Source: Sequoia sempervirens
Taxonomy: Eukaryota > Streptophyta > Pinopsida > Cupressales > Cupressaceae
DNA length: 64,000 bases
NCBI GenBank assembly: GCA_007258455.2
Contig: VDFB02252616.1
Span: forward strand, 116,948,128-117,012,127
Direction: 5' to 3'
Below the pieces are notes generated by a model. The model was not told where the DNA came from. It ran no database searches and worked only from the letters and a program-made list of their open reading frames with translations. Below, one piece after another: positions 12,867 to 25,900 of this stretch; positions within the stretch are counted from its first letter, which is position 1; each line of letters starts with the position of its first letter. The position numbers and the translations under genes were made by a program.

Positions 12867-14041
12867 GTAGGAATATGATTTATACTAAATATGCATGGTA
12901 AAATAAATGTAGAAAGTATGAAATATACTTAAGGATAGTGTAGAATATGTAAATTCTTCAAATAATGTGAATATTCCTTAAAATGAATACTTGTAAAACA
13001 ACCAAAATATCCTACTCAAGACACAAACACTATGCAAGACTCTACATTTTTTTAGCTAAATTATATACTAACTAGAAAATATATCATATACACAAGAAAA
13101 AAATATATAAAAAATTATATACAACAAATATACAATAATAGGCACTCAAAAAGAGAGAAGAGAAAAGGAGCATTAAGAAGATGTATAAAAGGGGTATTTT
13201 CTAGTGATGTATTGCTAGGAGGAATGTCGAGTATGACTTGCAAGTTGTGTTATGCTAGAGTCCATACAATGCTTTTGATTAACCATGGACACTACAAGTT
13301 GTGTTGTAGGATGACCCTAAAGAGGTAGAACAAATGTGGATCTATAGGCTAGCAAGTTGCATTATGCTAGGTGGCTCATATGCTACCAACATTATTGAGA
13401 GTGCAAAGATAACCAACACTTTAGAGAACACGAAAGTGAGGTGTGATCAATGAGATATCCCCCTTAAAATAATTGCATGATGCAAATAATGCAAGTTATT
13501 TCAAGGAAAAAGAGGGGAAAGAAAGGGATGCTTAAACACATAAGACACCTACAAGGATGTTGTAATCATGAAACACATAATATTATGCTCATGGTATGAC
13601 ATCAAACAATATAGGGATGTCACATAAAAATATACATCACTTGAAACACACATATTAAGTGATCACAACCCTAGTGTCAGTATAGATACAATAATAATTA
13701 TAATTATGTACATCATAAGAGGAAGAATGTATGCCATTACCTCCCAATCCTTTTGGAACGACAAGTACAAAGGAAGAAGTATACATGTAAAAATAAATGA
13801 AATTTTTGGGTCAACATGGAAGAGGCCTAAATGCCTCAGCCCTTTGCATCATCCCAAATTTGAAAAGCAATATGGAAAAAGTAGAAGAATAAAGATACAA
13901 ATAAAATAATTGATAATATTTTCATTTTCCTTGTATCCATGTATCTACAAGGGTTGCATGGGTCCTCTGGGAGAGTTTGACAGATAAAAATAAGTATACA
14001 TATTGGGTTCACAACACAAACATGAAAATAACTATATCCTA

Positions 14042-17000
14042 ATGCCATGAAGGTAATACTCTAAAAAAATCATCAAACATGACATCATCCTCCCAATCTT
14101 GATCATATGGGGAAGGAGGATGAGCTTGTAGAGGAAGAATTGTTAGGGTAGTACTAGGCATCTCACCTGTTGCAATAACTAAGGAATTAATTGCAAGTTT
14201 AGTGTCTTCTTGAACATCCTACAAGGCAAGTGTCAATGACCTTGTTAAGATCAATGGTGAAACATTCATTAAGGAATCGAGCAAACACCCCTTGGGAGAG
14301 GAGACAGGTGAGTCATTGTTAGGGTAAGTAACAAGAGGAATATCACTACTTACATCCTCAACAAGAGAAAGAATAGAAGCGGAAGAAGGTTGAACTTCCT
14401 CTATGAGAAGAATCGGTGTAGAAATGTTTGTTGGTGGTAGAGAAGGTGGATTAATCTTTTATTTGTGGTATGGTAGAGTAGGGTAATGTTCAAGTTTTCT
14501 TGTAGGAGTTAGGTGAGGAATATCAATATAAATGGTGGCAAGATAGAGAATGTCAAGAAATACTTAGTGGAATGTGCCCTAAAAATGAACAAGGGAAGCA
14601 AGGGTGGCATTGGAGATCACACTTGTTTTGAGCATGTCCAGTGGCCCTAAGAAGGGTGGAATATCAGGAAGCTCAAAGATGATGGGATGATCCATCAAAG
14701 GTGCAAATACAATTTTCACCCTTTTAGACTGAGGCTCATCTATGTCTCAATGAGGGGCAAAAAGGGAAACAATAGGAGTAGGAGGGGGAGAATGAGGATA
14801 TGGAGGAATGATGATATTAGGTAGTGGTTACATGGGAGGAATATTCTCAGTATCAAGCATCTATATATCAACTTTCTCTCTAGTCATGACATGTTAATGA
14901 CACTTACATCCTCACACATGTTGGTTTTAACAATGGACAGATTTATATTAAGCTATAGGATGAGGGGAGGATCTCTTTCTCCAATTATTTTATGATCTCA
15001 TATGTGGAATGAGAGGAGGAACAATCTAAGAAAGCAAAGGTCTATATACCTAGGGTGTATGTAGTGAAACCCACAATATGGGTGCATTTTCTCTTTCTAT
15101 TGAATGGCCAAGTAGAGGAATTGAATGCACCACTAGAGGGTGAAGTGCAATGGATGCATGGAAATTTTCCCATATCATGAGTTACTTTACCTTTTCTACT
15201 GAAGGGGTAGGTTTAGGAATAATAGGAAAAATGAGGGGATAAAAATCTTGAGGAGAATATTTATGTAGCAAGTGTGTCTTTCCTCTTTTTTTCCATATAG
15301 GTAGGTGGAGGAATAAGAGGCGCCATTAATTTTTATGAGACCAAGGAGGGAATGGTAGGTTGTTCTAATGAAGATTACTTTTTGTTAGCTATCATGGGGG
15401 TATGCATAAGTACAAGAACAAGTTGTGACAATTGGGGGATCAAAAGGGATGCAACTATAGAGGAAGAAGAAAAAAGTGCAGAAGAAGGGGAGTGTCGATA
15501 ACTTGCCTTGAAATTTTTATAATATTTAAATAAGATGCTAATGCAAGGTCTTAAAGGTTCTAAGGATGAAGGATAAAAATAATTTAGAGAAAATCCTTCA
15601 CAAAACATAAGTGGCTTGTATCTAATATGTTAGATAGTATGCACTATGTCATCATGCAAAAACTTAAGGCACTTGTACACAACCAAAGCAACTAATTTCA
15701 TGGAAGTAAGTGATTGGATGAAAATTTTCACATGGAAACAATCAAAGGTAGGAATGATAAAGAAAGGGGTATCCAACCACTTGGGTCCAACTTGGACTAA
15801 CAAAGTGATAAAACCCAAGGTAGGAAGAGAGAGGCTTTAATGTTTTTGTATGAATACTTTCAATTCCTTGTAATTTTCTTGATATGGTTCATTGACATAA
15901 AGGGTTTCCTGTATAACAAAATTAACCCTATTGGCATGGTCAACAAGAACCCCATTGATGATTCTCTTTCTAAATTGAGAAAGTGTATAGGGGGTCATCC
16001 TTTATGCTAGTAGGCACATTAGCGGAAGAAAAGGATATGATAAGGTTAGGAATTTTGCACACCTGATATGAGTGGGGGAGAGTATCTGCCATACCTACCA
16101 TATCAATGATGAAGGATGGAGGCTTAACAACTAGAGACTTTAGTGCCTAGGAAGAAGAATCAAAACTAATGAACTTTGTAGAATGTTTGGGAAATGGATC
16201 TATGTAGATTTGTAAGTTCTAGTCAGGATTCAAAATAGAATTATTTGACTTATCATAACCATTTAAGAGCTATATGGTACTTGAATCGATTAGGTCTTGG
16301 AATAAATCTCTACAATGCATACATTGTTCAATATGATGTTTTGAAACTCAATTGGATTTATATAAAGCTTTTGGATATATGAAGTAGGAAGAGATTATTT
16401 AGTTGGAAGCAGATGAATATATGGTAATTTAATTAAATTATTTTTTATTTTTTTACATTATGCTATGGAGAGACTCAAACAATTTCATAAATTGTTTATG
16501 GATTTGAGACACTACAACAAGAATATCAAGTGTTTGAGGATTGTTTACCATATATTGAAATTGTTTTGATAATATATTTTATTTTTAAAATTTTGATGGT
16601 TAGAAGAGGAACCGCTAGGGGTGTCAAAGGGAGTTGATGACGTAGAGCCCCTATATTGACTCACCGACCATTGATAATTGTGCATGACAATAGAAAGATG
16701 TGCAAAATAATTATATTTCATCAATAGAATTTTGTATCATAGTAAAGGCTATAGATTATTGATGAACACATGTACATAAAAATACAATACTACATAAGGA
16801 ATCTATGAGAAGAGAGATTGGTATAAAAAACTAAAATCGAATACTTTTCTATTTTTCTCTTGCTTGTAGTGGACAAGATTAGTGAATGTGACCTATGATC
16901 TAATGTTTGACTGGAAATGCTATAAGAATTAATTTATTAATTATTTAGAAGTGTTTATTGAGTTTTTAGGGAGGGAGAAAAACCACTCCAATTTTGTGTC

Positions 17001-17650
17001 TTTTGATTATTGTGGAATTTTTTTTGCTAGTAGTGCATCTTAGAAAATAAAATCATTACATAATACAATGAAAGCAAAGACGTGTGTGAGGGTCTCCTTT
17101 ATTGTTATAATTCTCAAATCTTGGCACCTCAAACCCCATGGGAAAAGGAGTAGCAATAATTTGTAATGATAATGGACTCCTTTAATAATACAAGGGAATA
17201 AGGGGTTGAGTGGAAGTGGTAGCAATAAAAGCAAGTTGGTGTTGCATCTCACCAACATTTTGCATGAGTAGATTTTATTACAAGATTTACAATGTCTATG
17301 AAAGTGGTGGACGTACAAAAAAGTTGATGAAAGAAAACTAGACCCAAGGGGAAATGAGGTGTGAAAATTCATATTATAGAAGCTAGAATTCAAATTGGTA
17401 TAAGGTAGAATAACTATAGGTATAAGTGTAGTAGTTACCATATGCATGGTTGGAACTAACGTTGATGTAAAAAGCTATGTGCTAGCGATGTTGGAGTGAG
17501 AGTTGTGAGTATTTGTGAATATTGAAGTATAGGTCAAGACATTGTCATGGATAATGTGTGATAGGCCTATAAGGAAATCTAGTCCCTTGGACCAATTACT
17601 TAGAATATATCTCATAATACTAAGGACATGCACTACTTCAAAGAGGTACC
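14042..17650 (-). pseudogene. Gag-protease polyprotein pseudogene of a Tat/Ogre-like element
   Basis: On the minus strand near 17150 the gag core starts (FPMGFEVPRFENYNNKGDP, matching the retrotransposon-gag entry motif F..P.F..Y...DP). Further on come PPSFIIDMVGMADTLP and KWLDTPFFIIPTFDCFHVKI with YKCLKFLHDDIVHTI at 15630-15818, which reads like the protease-proximal region of Tat/Ogre elements. A proline-rich tail follows and ends SYDD-like acidic, DDVMFDDFFRVLPSWH-stop, at 14042. Most interruptions are TAG/TAA where Gln fits. RT and integrase do not follow. The upstream start is uncertain. Function by family: capsid and its maturation. Confidence 0.6.
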
Positions 17651-18057
17651 TTAGCATAAAAGTCTTGAAATATGTACAAGTATTGATCTATATTTTTAAC
17701 TAAGAATTAGAGGCTTGTAGGGCAGCGTCGTGATCGAACCCAACATCCATACAAGGAGAAGTGGTGGATGGGGAGAGTGGTTGTGTTGTTATTCCATGAG
17801 GGGATGTAGGTATCCCTATACTAAAGTGCCCATGCACGTGAAATCAAGAGCAGTGTGAATAGGGGTTGTGAAGCGATGTGAGTGACATATGTTATATGTT
17901 ATAAGGCTTCTTTGAACTATGTTGCTTGGTAGAGATATTGGGTTATAAAACTTAAAAAAAAATTACCACTCATAGTATGAAACTCTAACATAAATAACGA
18001 GGAAAATATCTTTTAGTGCTTTTAGTTTTTTGTTTTTTTCTAAGTAAAAGGTTTTGT

Positions 18058-18072
18058 GTGAAGTGGTCACCA
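18058..18072 (-). other. Candidate primer binding site
   Basis: Directly inside the right LTR, the minus strand reads TGGTGACCACTTC three to four bases after the LTR end. TGG is the expected start of a tRNA-complementary site, but I cannot name the tRNA. Confidence 0.4.
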
Positions 18073-18075
18073 AAA

Positions 18076-19056
18076 TGTAAAGGGTGAAAATGTTAATTCT
18101 ATAAAAGAGATATTCCTTAAGAGTTAACCTCATTCTTTACACTAGGATAAACCAAAAGTTTAAGTTTACCTAAATCTACTTTGGTTATCCATTTTCTAGA
18201 GATTTAATTTTGAGTAGAAAAGTATAAGTATCTAGTTAACTAAACTTCTCAAGGAAACAAACCAGTGAAGAAATATGTTTATAGAAAAATGATTTTTTTA
18301 ATGACACAAATGAAGATTACAAGCAACGAGGAACTTGTGATTAAAATCTAAAATTCTTGGCCTAAGACACCAACATAAAATGAGGATGTTCAAATGATGT
18401 GTTGTCATCCATTCTAGAGACAAAATAAAATATATGATTTGTATGAAATAGTCACTTGTATGCACATCACACAAAAAAGTCTTGAAATAAAAAGAAACTT
18501 CAATTTCTAAGAAAACACTTGATGAATTAAAATAGATTGTAAATATGAAATACAAAGTTGGAAAAGATATCGTGCTAGATGAAGTTGCTTCTTTCTCCAA
18601 CAAAACCTGCAATGAAAAGATAAGGGAAAAGAAAAATTTTTGTAGCTATTAAGGGGCTTTCCTTAATCAAACCCTCATCTTGGTATGTTTGCCTCCATAA
18701 ATAGCCTAGATTTTTATATGCTTCAAAATAAAATAAAAAAGTATTTTTTTTAATTGAAATGAGTATAGTTGAGATAGAAATACCTCAATTAAATGTGATC
18801 ATATTAAATGTACTATGATAGCACTTAGGATTCATAGAATATGATAAAATAAGGATATTAACAAGAGAAAGGGAACAATATAATCAAGAATAAAGTCACC
18901 TAAAACTTTCAAAAAGCCTCAATAAGATCAATGGTGCATTTCTCTGACTATTTCCATAATCCCAAGAAGATTTTTGCTTGAAAATGAAGTAGACATCACA
19001 TACAAAATGACTGGCATAAATGTGTAGCTTTCTGGCTTTTCTTCACAAGTTAGAGT
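18076..19056 (-). repeat. Right LTR, first part (interrupted)
   Basis: Direct-repeat partner of 11573-12855. It breaks at 19056, where the nested 3-kb element begins, and resumes at 22098 with AGCTTCAAT-like sequence matching the left LTR's 'agagcttcaag'. Confidence 0.75.
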
Positions 19057-19377
19057 TGTTAGAGAAATAGGTTAATTACTTAATTAATTTAATCATATTG
19101 ATTAATTAATTAACTCACATTTTACTTTATTTTCACTTAAGCTAAACTTGGGCTCTTTAATAATTACTTTATTAAATCCTAGGGTTCACTTTAGGGTTTT
19201 GATCTCCTTTCTTAAGGATTGATCTCTTTGTAATGATTCAATTCTTGTTTATGCAATTTAACTCTCTTGGTTTGCAAAGAAATATCTTTGTGTTGTTTGA
19301 ATCTCTTCTACATGACAGGTTATTTTGCTTGCAGGTGATCATTGGGTTTTGTGAGGTTGGCTTTTACAACTTCAACA
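19057..19377 (+). repeat. 5' LTR of the 3-kb element
   Basis: 321 bp, same length as its partner at 21772-22092. Both contain 'ttaattacttaattaattta' and end '...ggcttttacaactt(c/a)aaca'. Confidence 0.88.
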
Positions 19378-19389
19378 TGGTATCAGAGC
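19378..19389 (+). other. Primer binding site, initiator tRNA-Met type
   Basis: TGGTATCAGAGC immediately after the 5' LTR, the standard plant iMet-tRNA-complementary site. Confidence 0.9.
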
Positions 19390-20181
19390 TTCATATTTGT
19401 AGCTTCCTTTTTGTCTTTTGAGGGATTTAAGCCCTAAAAGAGTATTTTTCTTGCATCTTGAGTCAATTTGGACCTCACCATTGTGTCCAAGAGGTTTGAA
19501 ATAGTCAATATTGACCTTTGTTTCATCAATTTTGGTTATATAACACCCGATCTGCAAGGTTTTGAAGTTTATGAGGGTTTCTAGATCCAAAGCATACTTG
19601 CAATTTTGGAGTTTTTTTAGCCCAAATGAACCTCACCATCGCATTTAGAGCACCCAAAAACCCCAAAAGCAACTGTCAAATCGTTGAAATTAGACACAGT
19701 GACTTTGAGAGACAATTTTTTTCATTTTTGGGTTGTAGGGCTTGGTATGACACAAAAAAAAAGTGTTAATGGGCATCGTTGTTAGTTAACCGCTAGCAAT
19801 TAATGCTAGATTAACCACCAGACTTAACCACTAAACCCTTTTTGGAGCATTTTTGGTATTTTGGCCATAACATTTGCATCCGAAATTAGATTTTCAAAAA
19901 CAAAATATCGTTGAAAAGCTAGTTTTGAGACTAATCCAGTGGTGCAGATGATTTTTCTTGATTTTGAATTTTTACTGCATTTATTTCCAGTCACAGTCAA
20001 ATCTTTATTTTTGGGCTTTTGGGGGCATAAATTTTCATACAGACTTTTTTTTTCAAAAACGAATAGGCGTTAGAAAGGTCTTCTAGTGCTCTTTCTAGAT
20101 CTGTAGATTTTTTTCATCAATAAATTTACTAGGTATATTTTATTCAATTTTTTGTGTTTTCACATTCTAGTGAATTACTTG

Positions 20182-20597
20182 TGTGGGAGTAAATGGTGAC
20201 TCTCAACACCGCCAAGAACTGTTGCAACCAAAACCACTTCCACAAGAGAGATAATGGCAAGAAAGCTTCCTTCATAATGCAAGATTGATTAATGGTTGAA
20301 TATGCTTCAATTGAATTGATTGATACAAATGTACATGAGATGCCTTCCTTATAAAGGCAAGGTTGGGAGATAGGATTAGACAAGATAATGACAAGTGTCT
20401 TAATCCTATGACATGAGACAACCAACAACCTAATCACCTAGGAAATGATGCATTAGCTAGATAAGATAAGTTCTAGATGAGTCAACTAAGACTTCTAGAA
20501 AGAATCTTATATCCTAAGTAAACTTAACATGTGAATATGTCCCCTAATTACCTAGTGAGTGAAATAGCTAGGTACATGAAATTTATTCACACCAACA
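20182..20597 (-). mobile_element. Solo LTR, 416 bp, inside the 3-kb element
   Basis: Starts TGTGGGAGTAAAT, ends TTCACACCAACA, and is flanked by perfect ACTTG duplications (20177-20181 and 20598-20602). On the minus strand it shares the blocks gacacttgtcat and gtctaatcc, and a TATA-like ttataaag/ctttataa, in the same order as the solo LTR at 22596. The orientation is therefore probably minus. No primer site follows either end. Confidence 0.65.
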
Positions 20598-21469
20598 ACT
20601 TGGACATCTTAGCTCTTGGAAACTTCTTGTTTGTGTGGGATGGCTTCTTTTTTACTGTTCTACATGTATTTCCAGTCTTGTTTCTTTTTTTGACATTATG
20701 AGCTTCCATTGTAAGCACTTATGATTTTGTAAACGCACTGAGATAAAGTGCCTCTTTATTGCACCTATATTATGGGATCTTGCACATCACTTTGTGCCTT
20801 ATTGCACTCACACTATGATATAAAGTGCCATGGGGGTTGATGTTTTCCTTTATTTTGCCTTCATACCTTTCTCATGCATGTGTGCCTTTGGTTTGCACAC
20901 CTTTTATATTTGCTTGTACTTTCATGTCTACACATTCAAATGTTCTTGGTTCTTTATCATGCACTACATTCAGACATTTAGTTTCAGTGTACCTTTCATA
21001 CCTCTCCCTTGTCAGCATTATGGAGGGGTTTCTACTGTTGGTGATATTGCTTCTTTGGTTTCATTGGAGTGAGATATGTATTCAGTGTTTGTTCCTATGT
21101 ACTTTTGGATATAGAGTACATCAATGACTAATTACTTGTATTTCATTGAGATGGATCACTTACCATATGGAAACTCTTGCATTTAGGAGGTGACCTTCCA
21201 TTTTCACTTGATCAATTCTTCAGACTATTAGTACTTGTGCCATCTGTATCTTTAAGTTCTTGATGTTTGCCTTAGTCTACCATTGGATTCGAGTAGTGTC
21301 ATTGGGGGCACTCATACATATTCTTGTCTTCTTGATCCTGATCATCATATTTTTTAGTGAAGGTTCTTCTTTCAACATTTCAACAATCATTCTATGACAG
21401 TGTTTGCAACTTCTTCATTCTTCAGTGGTGTTTTTCATATTCATCTTTTGTTCCTATCTTTTGGGACAA

Positions 21470-21595
21470 TTTCACTCTTGTTGGAAGCTTTTTCAGTCCT
21501 TCACTCTTGTTTGGAGGCTTCTTTAGTCCTTCACTTGTTCCTATTCTTTTTGGGACATTCTTGTTTGGAAGCTTCTTAGTCCTTCACATGAATTT
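21470..21595 (+). repeat. Short tandem repeat in the 3-kb element
   Basis: 'ttggaagcttttt/cagtccttcac' recurs three times in about 120 bp ahead of the polypurine tract. Confidence 0.55.
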
Positions 21596-21762
21596 ATCTC
21601 TTTTGGAGAGGAGTTTTTCCCACAAGGTTTTCTCCTTTTCTCCTATTGTGAGAGATCTCTTACATTTGTACATGGGTACCTCATCAAGCCTAGTTGTCGA
21701 GACCCATCTTTGCTTTCATGCATTTTGTCCTTATTTTTTTAGCTCCTCCCTAAGTTCATCTT

Positions 21763-21771
21763 AAGGGGGGG
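21763..21771 (+). other. Polypurine tract of the 3-kb element
   Basis: AAGGGGGGG-type run directly before the TG of the 3' LTR, where second-strand synthesis is primed. Confidence 0.85.
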
Positions 21772-22092
21772 TGTTAGACTAATAGGTTAATTACTTAATT
21801 AATTTAATCATATGGATTAATTAATTAAGTCACCTTTTACTTAATTTTCACTTAAGCTAAACTTAGGCCCTTTAATCATTACTTTATTAAATCCTAGGGT
21901 TTACTTTAGGGTTTTGATCTCCTTTCTTAAGGATTGATCTCTTTGTAATTATTCACTTCTTGTTTATGTAATTTTATTCTCTTGGTTTGCAGAGCAATAT
22001 CTTTGTGTTGTTTAAATATCTTCTATGTGACAAGTTATTTTTCTTGTAGGTGATCACTAGGTTTTGTGAGGTTGGCTTTTACAACTTAAACA
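21772..22092 (+). repeat. 3' LTR of the 3-kb element
   Basis: 321-bp partner of 19057-19377, ending TTAAACA and followed by the duplication AGAGC (22093-22097). Confidence 0.88.
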
Positions 22093-22097
22093 AGAGC

Positions 22098-22483
22098 TTC
22101 AATAAATTTTTCTAAGTAATGGAATGAGAATCAAAATCCAAAAGCGAAAGACAAAAAGGTAAGTTAGAAATCGAGGAGTGGTTTAGATTTGCATGCAAAT
22201 TTGTTACTTTCCTAACTAGCAGTGAGACTAGGGGAAAGTAACACTCAGATGACCACTACATTCATGAATTTTTATGGGATACTAGCACATCACAGAGAAG
22301 TCCATGCATTGCACTTCCGTTTAGAGAAATTTAGATTCAAAAATCGTAGATCATCAAAAAAATATGAGAAATACATAACCAAAGTGCTAACAACTTTTAC
22401 ATTTAAGATAATTTCTATCAAGATGCTAAAGTGAGGGCACAATATAGTGCAAAATGCAAGGGTATGCAATTTTTGACACTATA
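22098..22483 (-). repeat. Right LTR, second part
   Basis: Continues the alignment to the left LTR after the insertion, through 'aaccaaagtgctaac' and 'gcaagggtatgcaattttt', to the GAAAT duplication at 22484. Confidence 0.65.
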
Positions 22484-22595
22484 GAAATATAAAAACCTTG
22501 TTTCAATTTATTATCAATTATTTAGAGTCAAAAAATTTATCTATGAAATCAATTTGGGAAAATTTGTATACATAGTTTGGCGAGGAGATCACGTG

Positions 22596-22987
22596 TGTTA
22601 GAGTAATCATGCATTAGCTAATAATTAATTAATCTTTAATTGATTATTAGTCTAGTTTATTTTATGCACTTAAGCTAAACATGTGAGTGTTTTTATTCTT
22701 TTATTAGTTGAGCTATTATTATATCATTTTGTCTCATTGCATGAGATGTTGACACTTGTCATGATCTAATCCCTTTATTATTTAGGGTTTCTCTTATAAA
22801 GCACTCATCCTTCATTCTATTATCAAACTAGATCTCCTTGAACTCCTTGGAGATTCAAGGAAGCTTTTCATTATGTAAGTGTTTCTTGTTGAGGAATAAC
22901 AAATCTTTATTTTGTAGATCTCTTTTGTGAAAGGTGTCTTTGTTTGCTGTTTGATCTTGTGTCTTGTGTTTATTCACAATTCTAACA
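22596..22987 (+). mobile_element. Solo LTR, 392 bp
   Basis: Ends form a perfect 7-bp inverted repeat, TGTTAGA...TCTAACA. The flanks ACGTG (22591-22595) and ACTTG (22988-22992) match at four of five bases. A TATA-like CTTATAAAG lies near 22793. No tRNA primer site follows, so it is solo rather than the end of a full element. Confidence 0.65.
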
Positions 22988-22992
22988 ACTTG

Positions 22993-25900
22993 TATCTTTT
23001 ATTTGTTTCATGGTTATTATTTGGTTTAAATTTTGTTGTTATTTATTTACAAGATAACACAATACTTTGTAGATAGACGCCAAATAATCATAATAGTTTT
23101 GAATGGTGTTGGAAATATTTAATGATTTACAATGGGCTTCTAGTATTGGACATAGTTTTTAAACCATTCAAAAGAACAAGATGGAGCATTCTAGACTTAT
23201 CAATTCTATAAATTGTTTCACCAAAGTAAGATGGATTTGCATACTAAATTAAACATTTATATGTTTAATTGTCAATTGAGCCATATTATCTTGTTTCTAA
23301 AAAGGATTTAAAAAGCACATGATGATTTTACTTGTTAATCATGGTTCATTTGTGCATTATTATTTATTCTTAGTTATTTAAATTTTACAATTCTCTTTTG
23401 AGTTCTCATAATGCTATTTGGGTTATCAAATACAAAGTAGCTATTACATCAGTCATTATTTAGTTTTTGATTTCAAAGTCAAGGCCATCCTATATTTGTC
23501 TTTATTTTCAACATTGTTCTTTTTATATTAGAATATAATTACTTCTCATTTAATTAAATACTTGTTAACTAGATCATATCAACCATGTTCAATGCCTCAA
23601 GAAATGGACACAAGCTTCAACAACTTAGCAAGGGTATAGATGATGTGCTCAAGATGCTATTTTCAGAACAATGTACATTACATTGAAATCATCCTACATA
23701 TGCAAGGATAGAGTTGATGTTGAACCACATTTGTGACTTACATTGCACACCTTTATGTGGAAGAAATTTGGCCATGCATCGTTATAATTATTTATCACCT
23801 CATCTCATAAGGAATTGTTGAAGTCATAGGGTTTTACTTACTTGGAATTAATTTCAAATGATGGTAATTGAGCTTTAGAAGATTAAGTGTTGCTGGCCCA
23901 TGTTAGTAACTTGTGAAGGTTTAACCAACATAGAGTAAATTGGAGGTAAAATTAATGGTGCATGTTTTTTCTTTCTTATTTCTAAAATGAGGCTCTTGCA
24001 TGTTTGCTCTCTCATTGTGGTAGGTAGAGAAATAAATAATTTATTGCTTGTGTCTATGTTGAGGATGAAATTAATCAACATTAAAAATGTAAAAAACTGA
24101 AAACATTTGAGATATTGATGAACACTATAACTCATAAATTTACATATGCATCATCAATTAAGATATAGATTTTAATTTGACTTGTTTTTCCTTAAAATAA
24201 TGAATACTAGCACTTGCACTGAAAGGAGACGCAATGATTATGCTAATTGTTTTTTATATTTGTGTCAATGAAATTAAAATTAATTTTTTGAGTTATATGT
24301 TGCTTGAAGCATGTTCCAAAATTTTTGTTAGTTCTTAATTTAACATGTAAATATTTTATGACACTATTATAAATAAAATTATTTGAGTTAAATTTAAGTA
24401 TGTTTACATTACAAATCTTAGAAAAAAATTATTTTATATATATAGATGAGCATTGAGAATTTAATGACATTCTACATTATAGTTCATGTAATGTTTCGAC
24501 ACTTAAAAAAATTTACGATAATAAAAAAATCATGTAGAACATATTTAATATCAAGTCTCTCTATGCTCTATTTTGATGACAGGTTTGTACATGGGGTTGG
24601 GCATTAGGGCAGATCAAGTGCAATTGCCCTCCAGTGGGTGGGTGGAAGTGAAATTAGCTTACATGGTCAAATTATTGAAAGTTTTTCTCATTAAGAACAA
24701 TTATGAAGAGATAAATATCAAAATGGTCATAAGTTTTTGGAAAATAAAGGGATTGAGTTAGAGAGTACATGTTTGTGCATTTTTTTTGCAATTCTAATTA
24801 TATGTGATTAGATTAAACAATTAATAATCAGTGTTAAATAAGGAATGAAATAAAGTTAGATAAATCTAGATTTTTTTCTAAAAGAAATTAAGTATTAAAT
24901 GCAAGTGAAGAAAGAATGTTGGCGTCAAATTAACAAAAAATATTGCAAATAGAAACATAATGCTTCCATTTAGTTGGAAAATCAATATCTATCTAACTTT
25001 TATATGATAAGTGAGATGTTGGAGGCTTTTACCATTAAATGGATAGTCGGTTTACCATTAAAAACATTACAATTCCTTAGAAACTCCCTAAAAAGCTTTT
25101 ACCAATCTACCTTCTCTTTATTTTAGATTTTTCATATTATTAGTTAGAAAATTAAATATAGAATCATAATCATTTTCTTTAATATAGTGGGCAATATAAA
25201 TAAATGATATGTCTCTTTTCTTAGGAGAAGGTTTGTTGCCTTTAACATAAAGTAACCTTTTTGTGAATATTAGATGGAATCTTTAAAAAAAAAGACAATT
25301 TATTTAGGATAAATATATCTAAATGGTAATGTTTTTTTTTTTTGTATTTTCTAATAAATTAGAATTTGAGATGATATTCCAATTTAACAAAGATCCATTA
25401 TTGTATAGTATTTCGTAATAAATCAAACATGTTTAATTACAACTAATGAGTACAATAGATAAGCCTAGTTTATTATTTATTAATACTCTAAATTTTAGAT
25501 TTTCAAATTATGAGATATGACAACAATTAATAGACCACTTTGAAGTGAAAGTATATCGAGTCCACAACTAATTATGTATGTTAGTTGACTTGCAATTTTT
25601 TTTCAAAAAATATTATTATTTGATAAAAAAAAACTATAAACAATAAATTATACTTATATATATATTTAAATGAAATGTGTGGCTAAACCAAAAACAAATA
25701 AATATATCCCACTAATATTCAAAATAAATTTATTAAGTGTTCATTTCTTTATATATTAATAATGGTCATCACATGCAAGGTTTGGTCCCACATTCAATAC
25801 CATTGAAACAAGGCATCATATATATAATTTTTTTATTGTAAGAAGATGATTTATTAAACTGAAAAATAAAGAGTACAAAAAAGCTAAATAATCACAATGG

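Larger units (their letters stand above)
19057..22092 (+). mobile_element. Small non-coding LTR retrotransposon (3.0 kb), nested in an LTR
   Basis: Two 321-bp LTRs, both beginning TGTTAGA and ending in ACA, flank about 2.4 kb with no gag or pol similarity. A primer site TGGTATCAGAGC (initiator tRNA-Met) abuts the left LTR and a polypurine tract AAGGGGGGG abuts the right one, so orientation is +. Flanks are AGAGT and AGAGC. The uninterrupted target in the host element's other LTR reads AGAGC, so the left copy mutated. LTR divergence is roughly one site in eleven by eye. It would need proteins in trans. Confidence 0.85.
11573..22483 (-). mobile_element. Non-autonomous Ty3/gypsy-like element (gag-protease only) with nested insertions
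   Basis: Two direct repeats beginning TGTAAAGGGTGAAAA (11573 and 18076) act as LTRs around about 5.2 kb of internal DNA, which holds a decayed minus-strand gag-protease frame. No RT, RNase H or integrase is visible between the frame's end (about 14042) and the left LTR. The right LTR is split by a 3-kb element. GAAAT at 11568-11572 and 22484-22488 matches as a target duplication if the terminal CA of the right LTR has become TA. Both LTRs diverge strongly, so the copy is old. Confidence 0.65.

Noticed and set aside
17040..17447. 135-codon Leu/His-rich open frame
   Set aside because: A neighbouring minus-strand frame reads as gag core, so this is its out-of-frame shadow.
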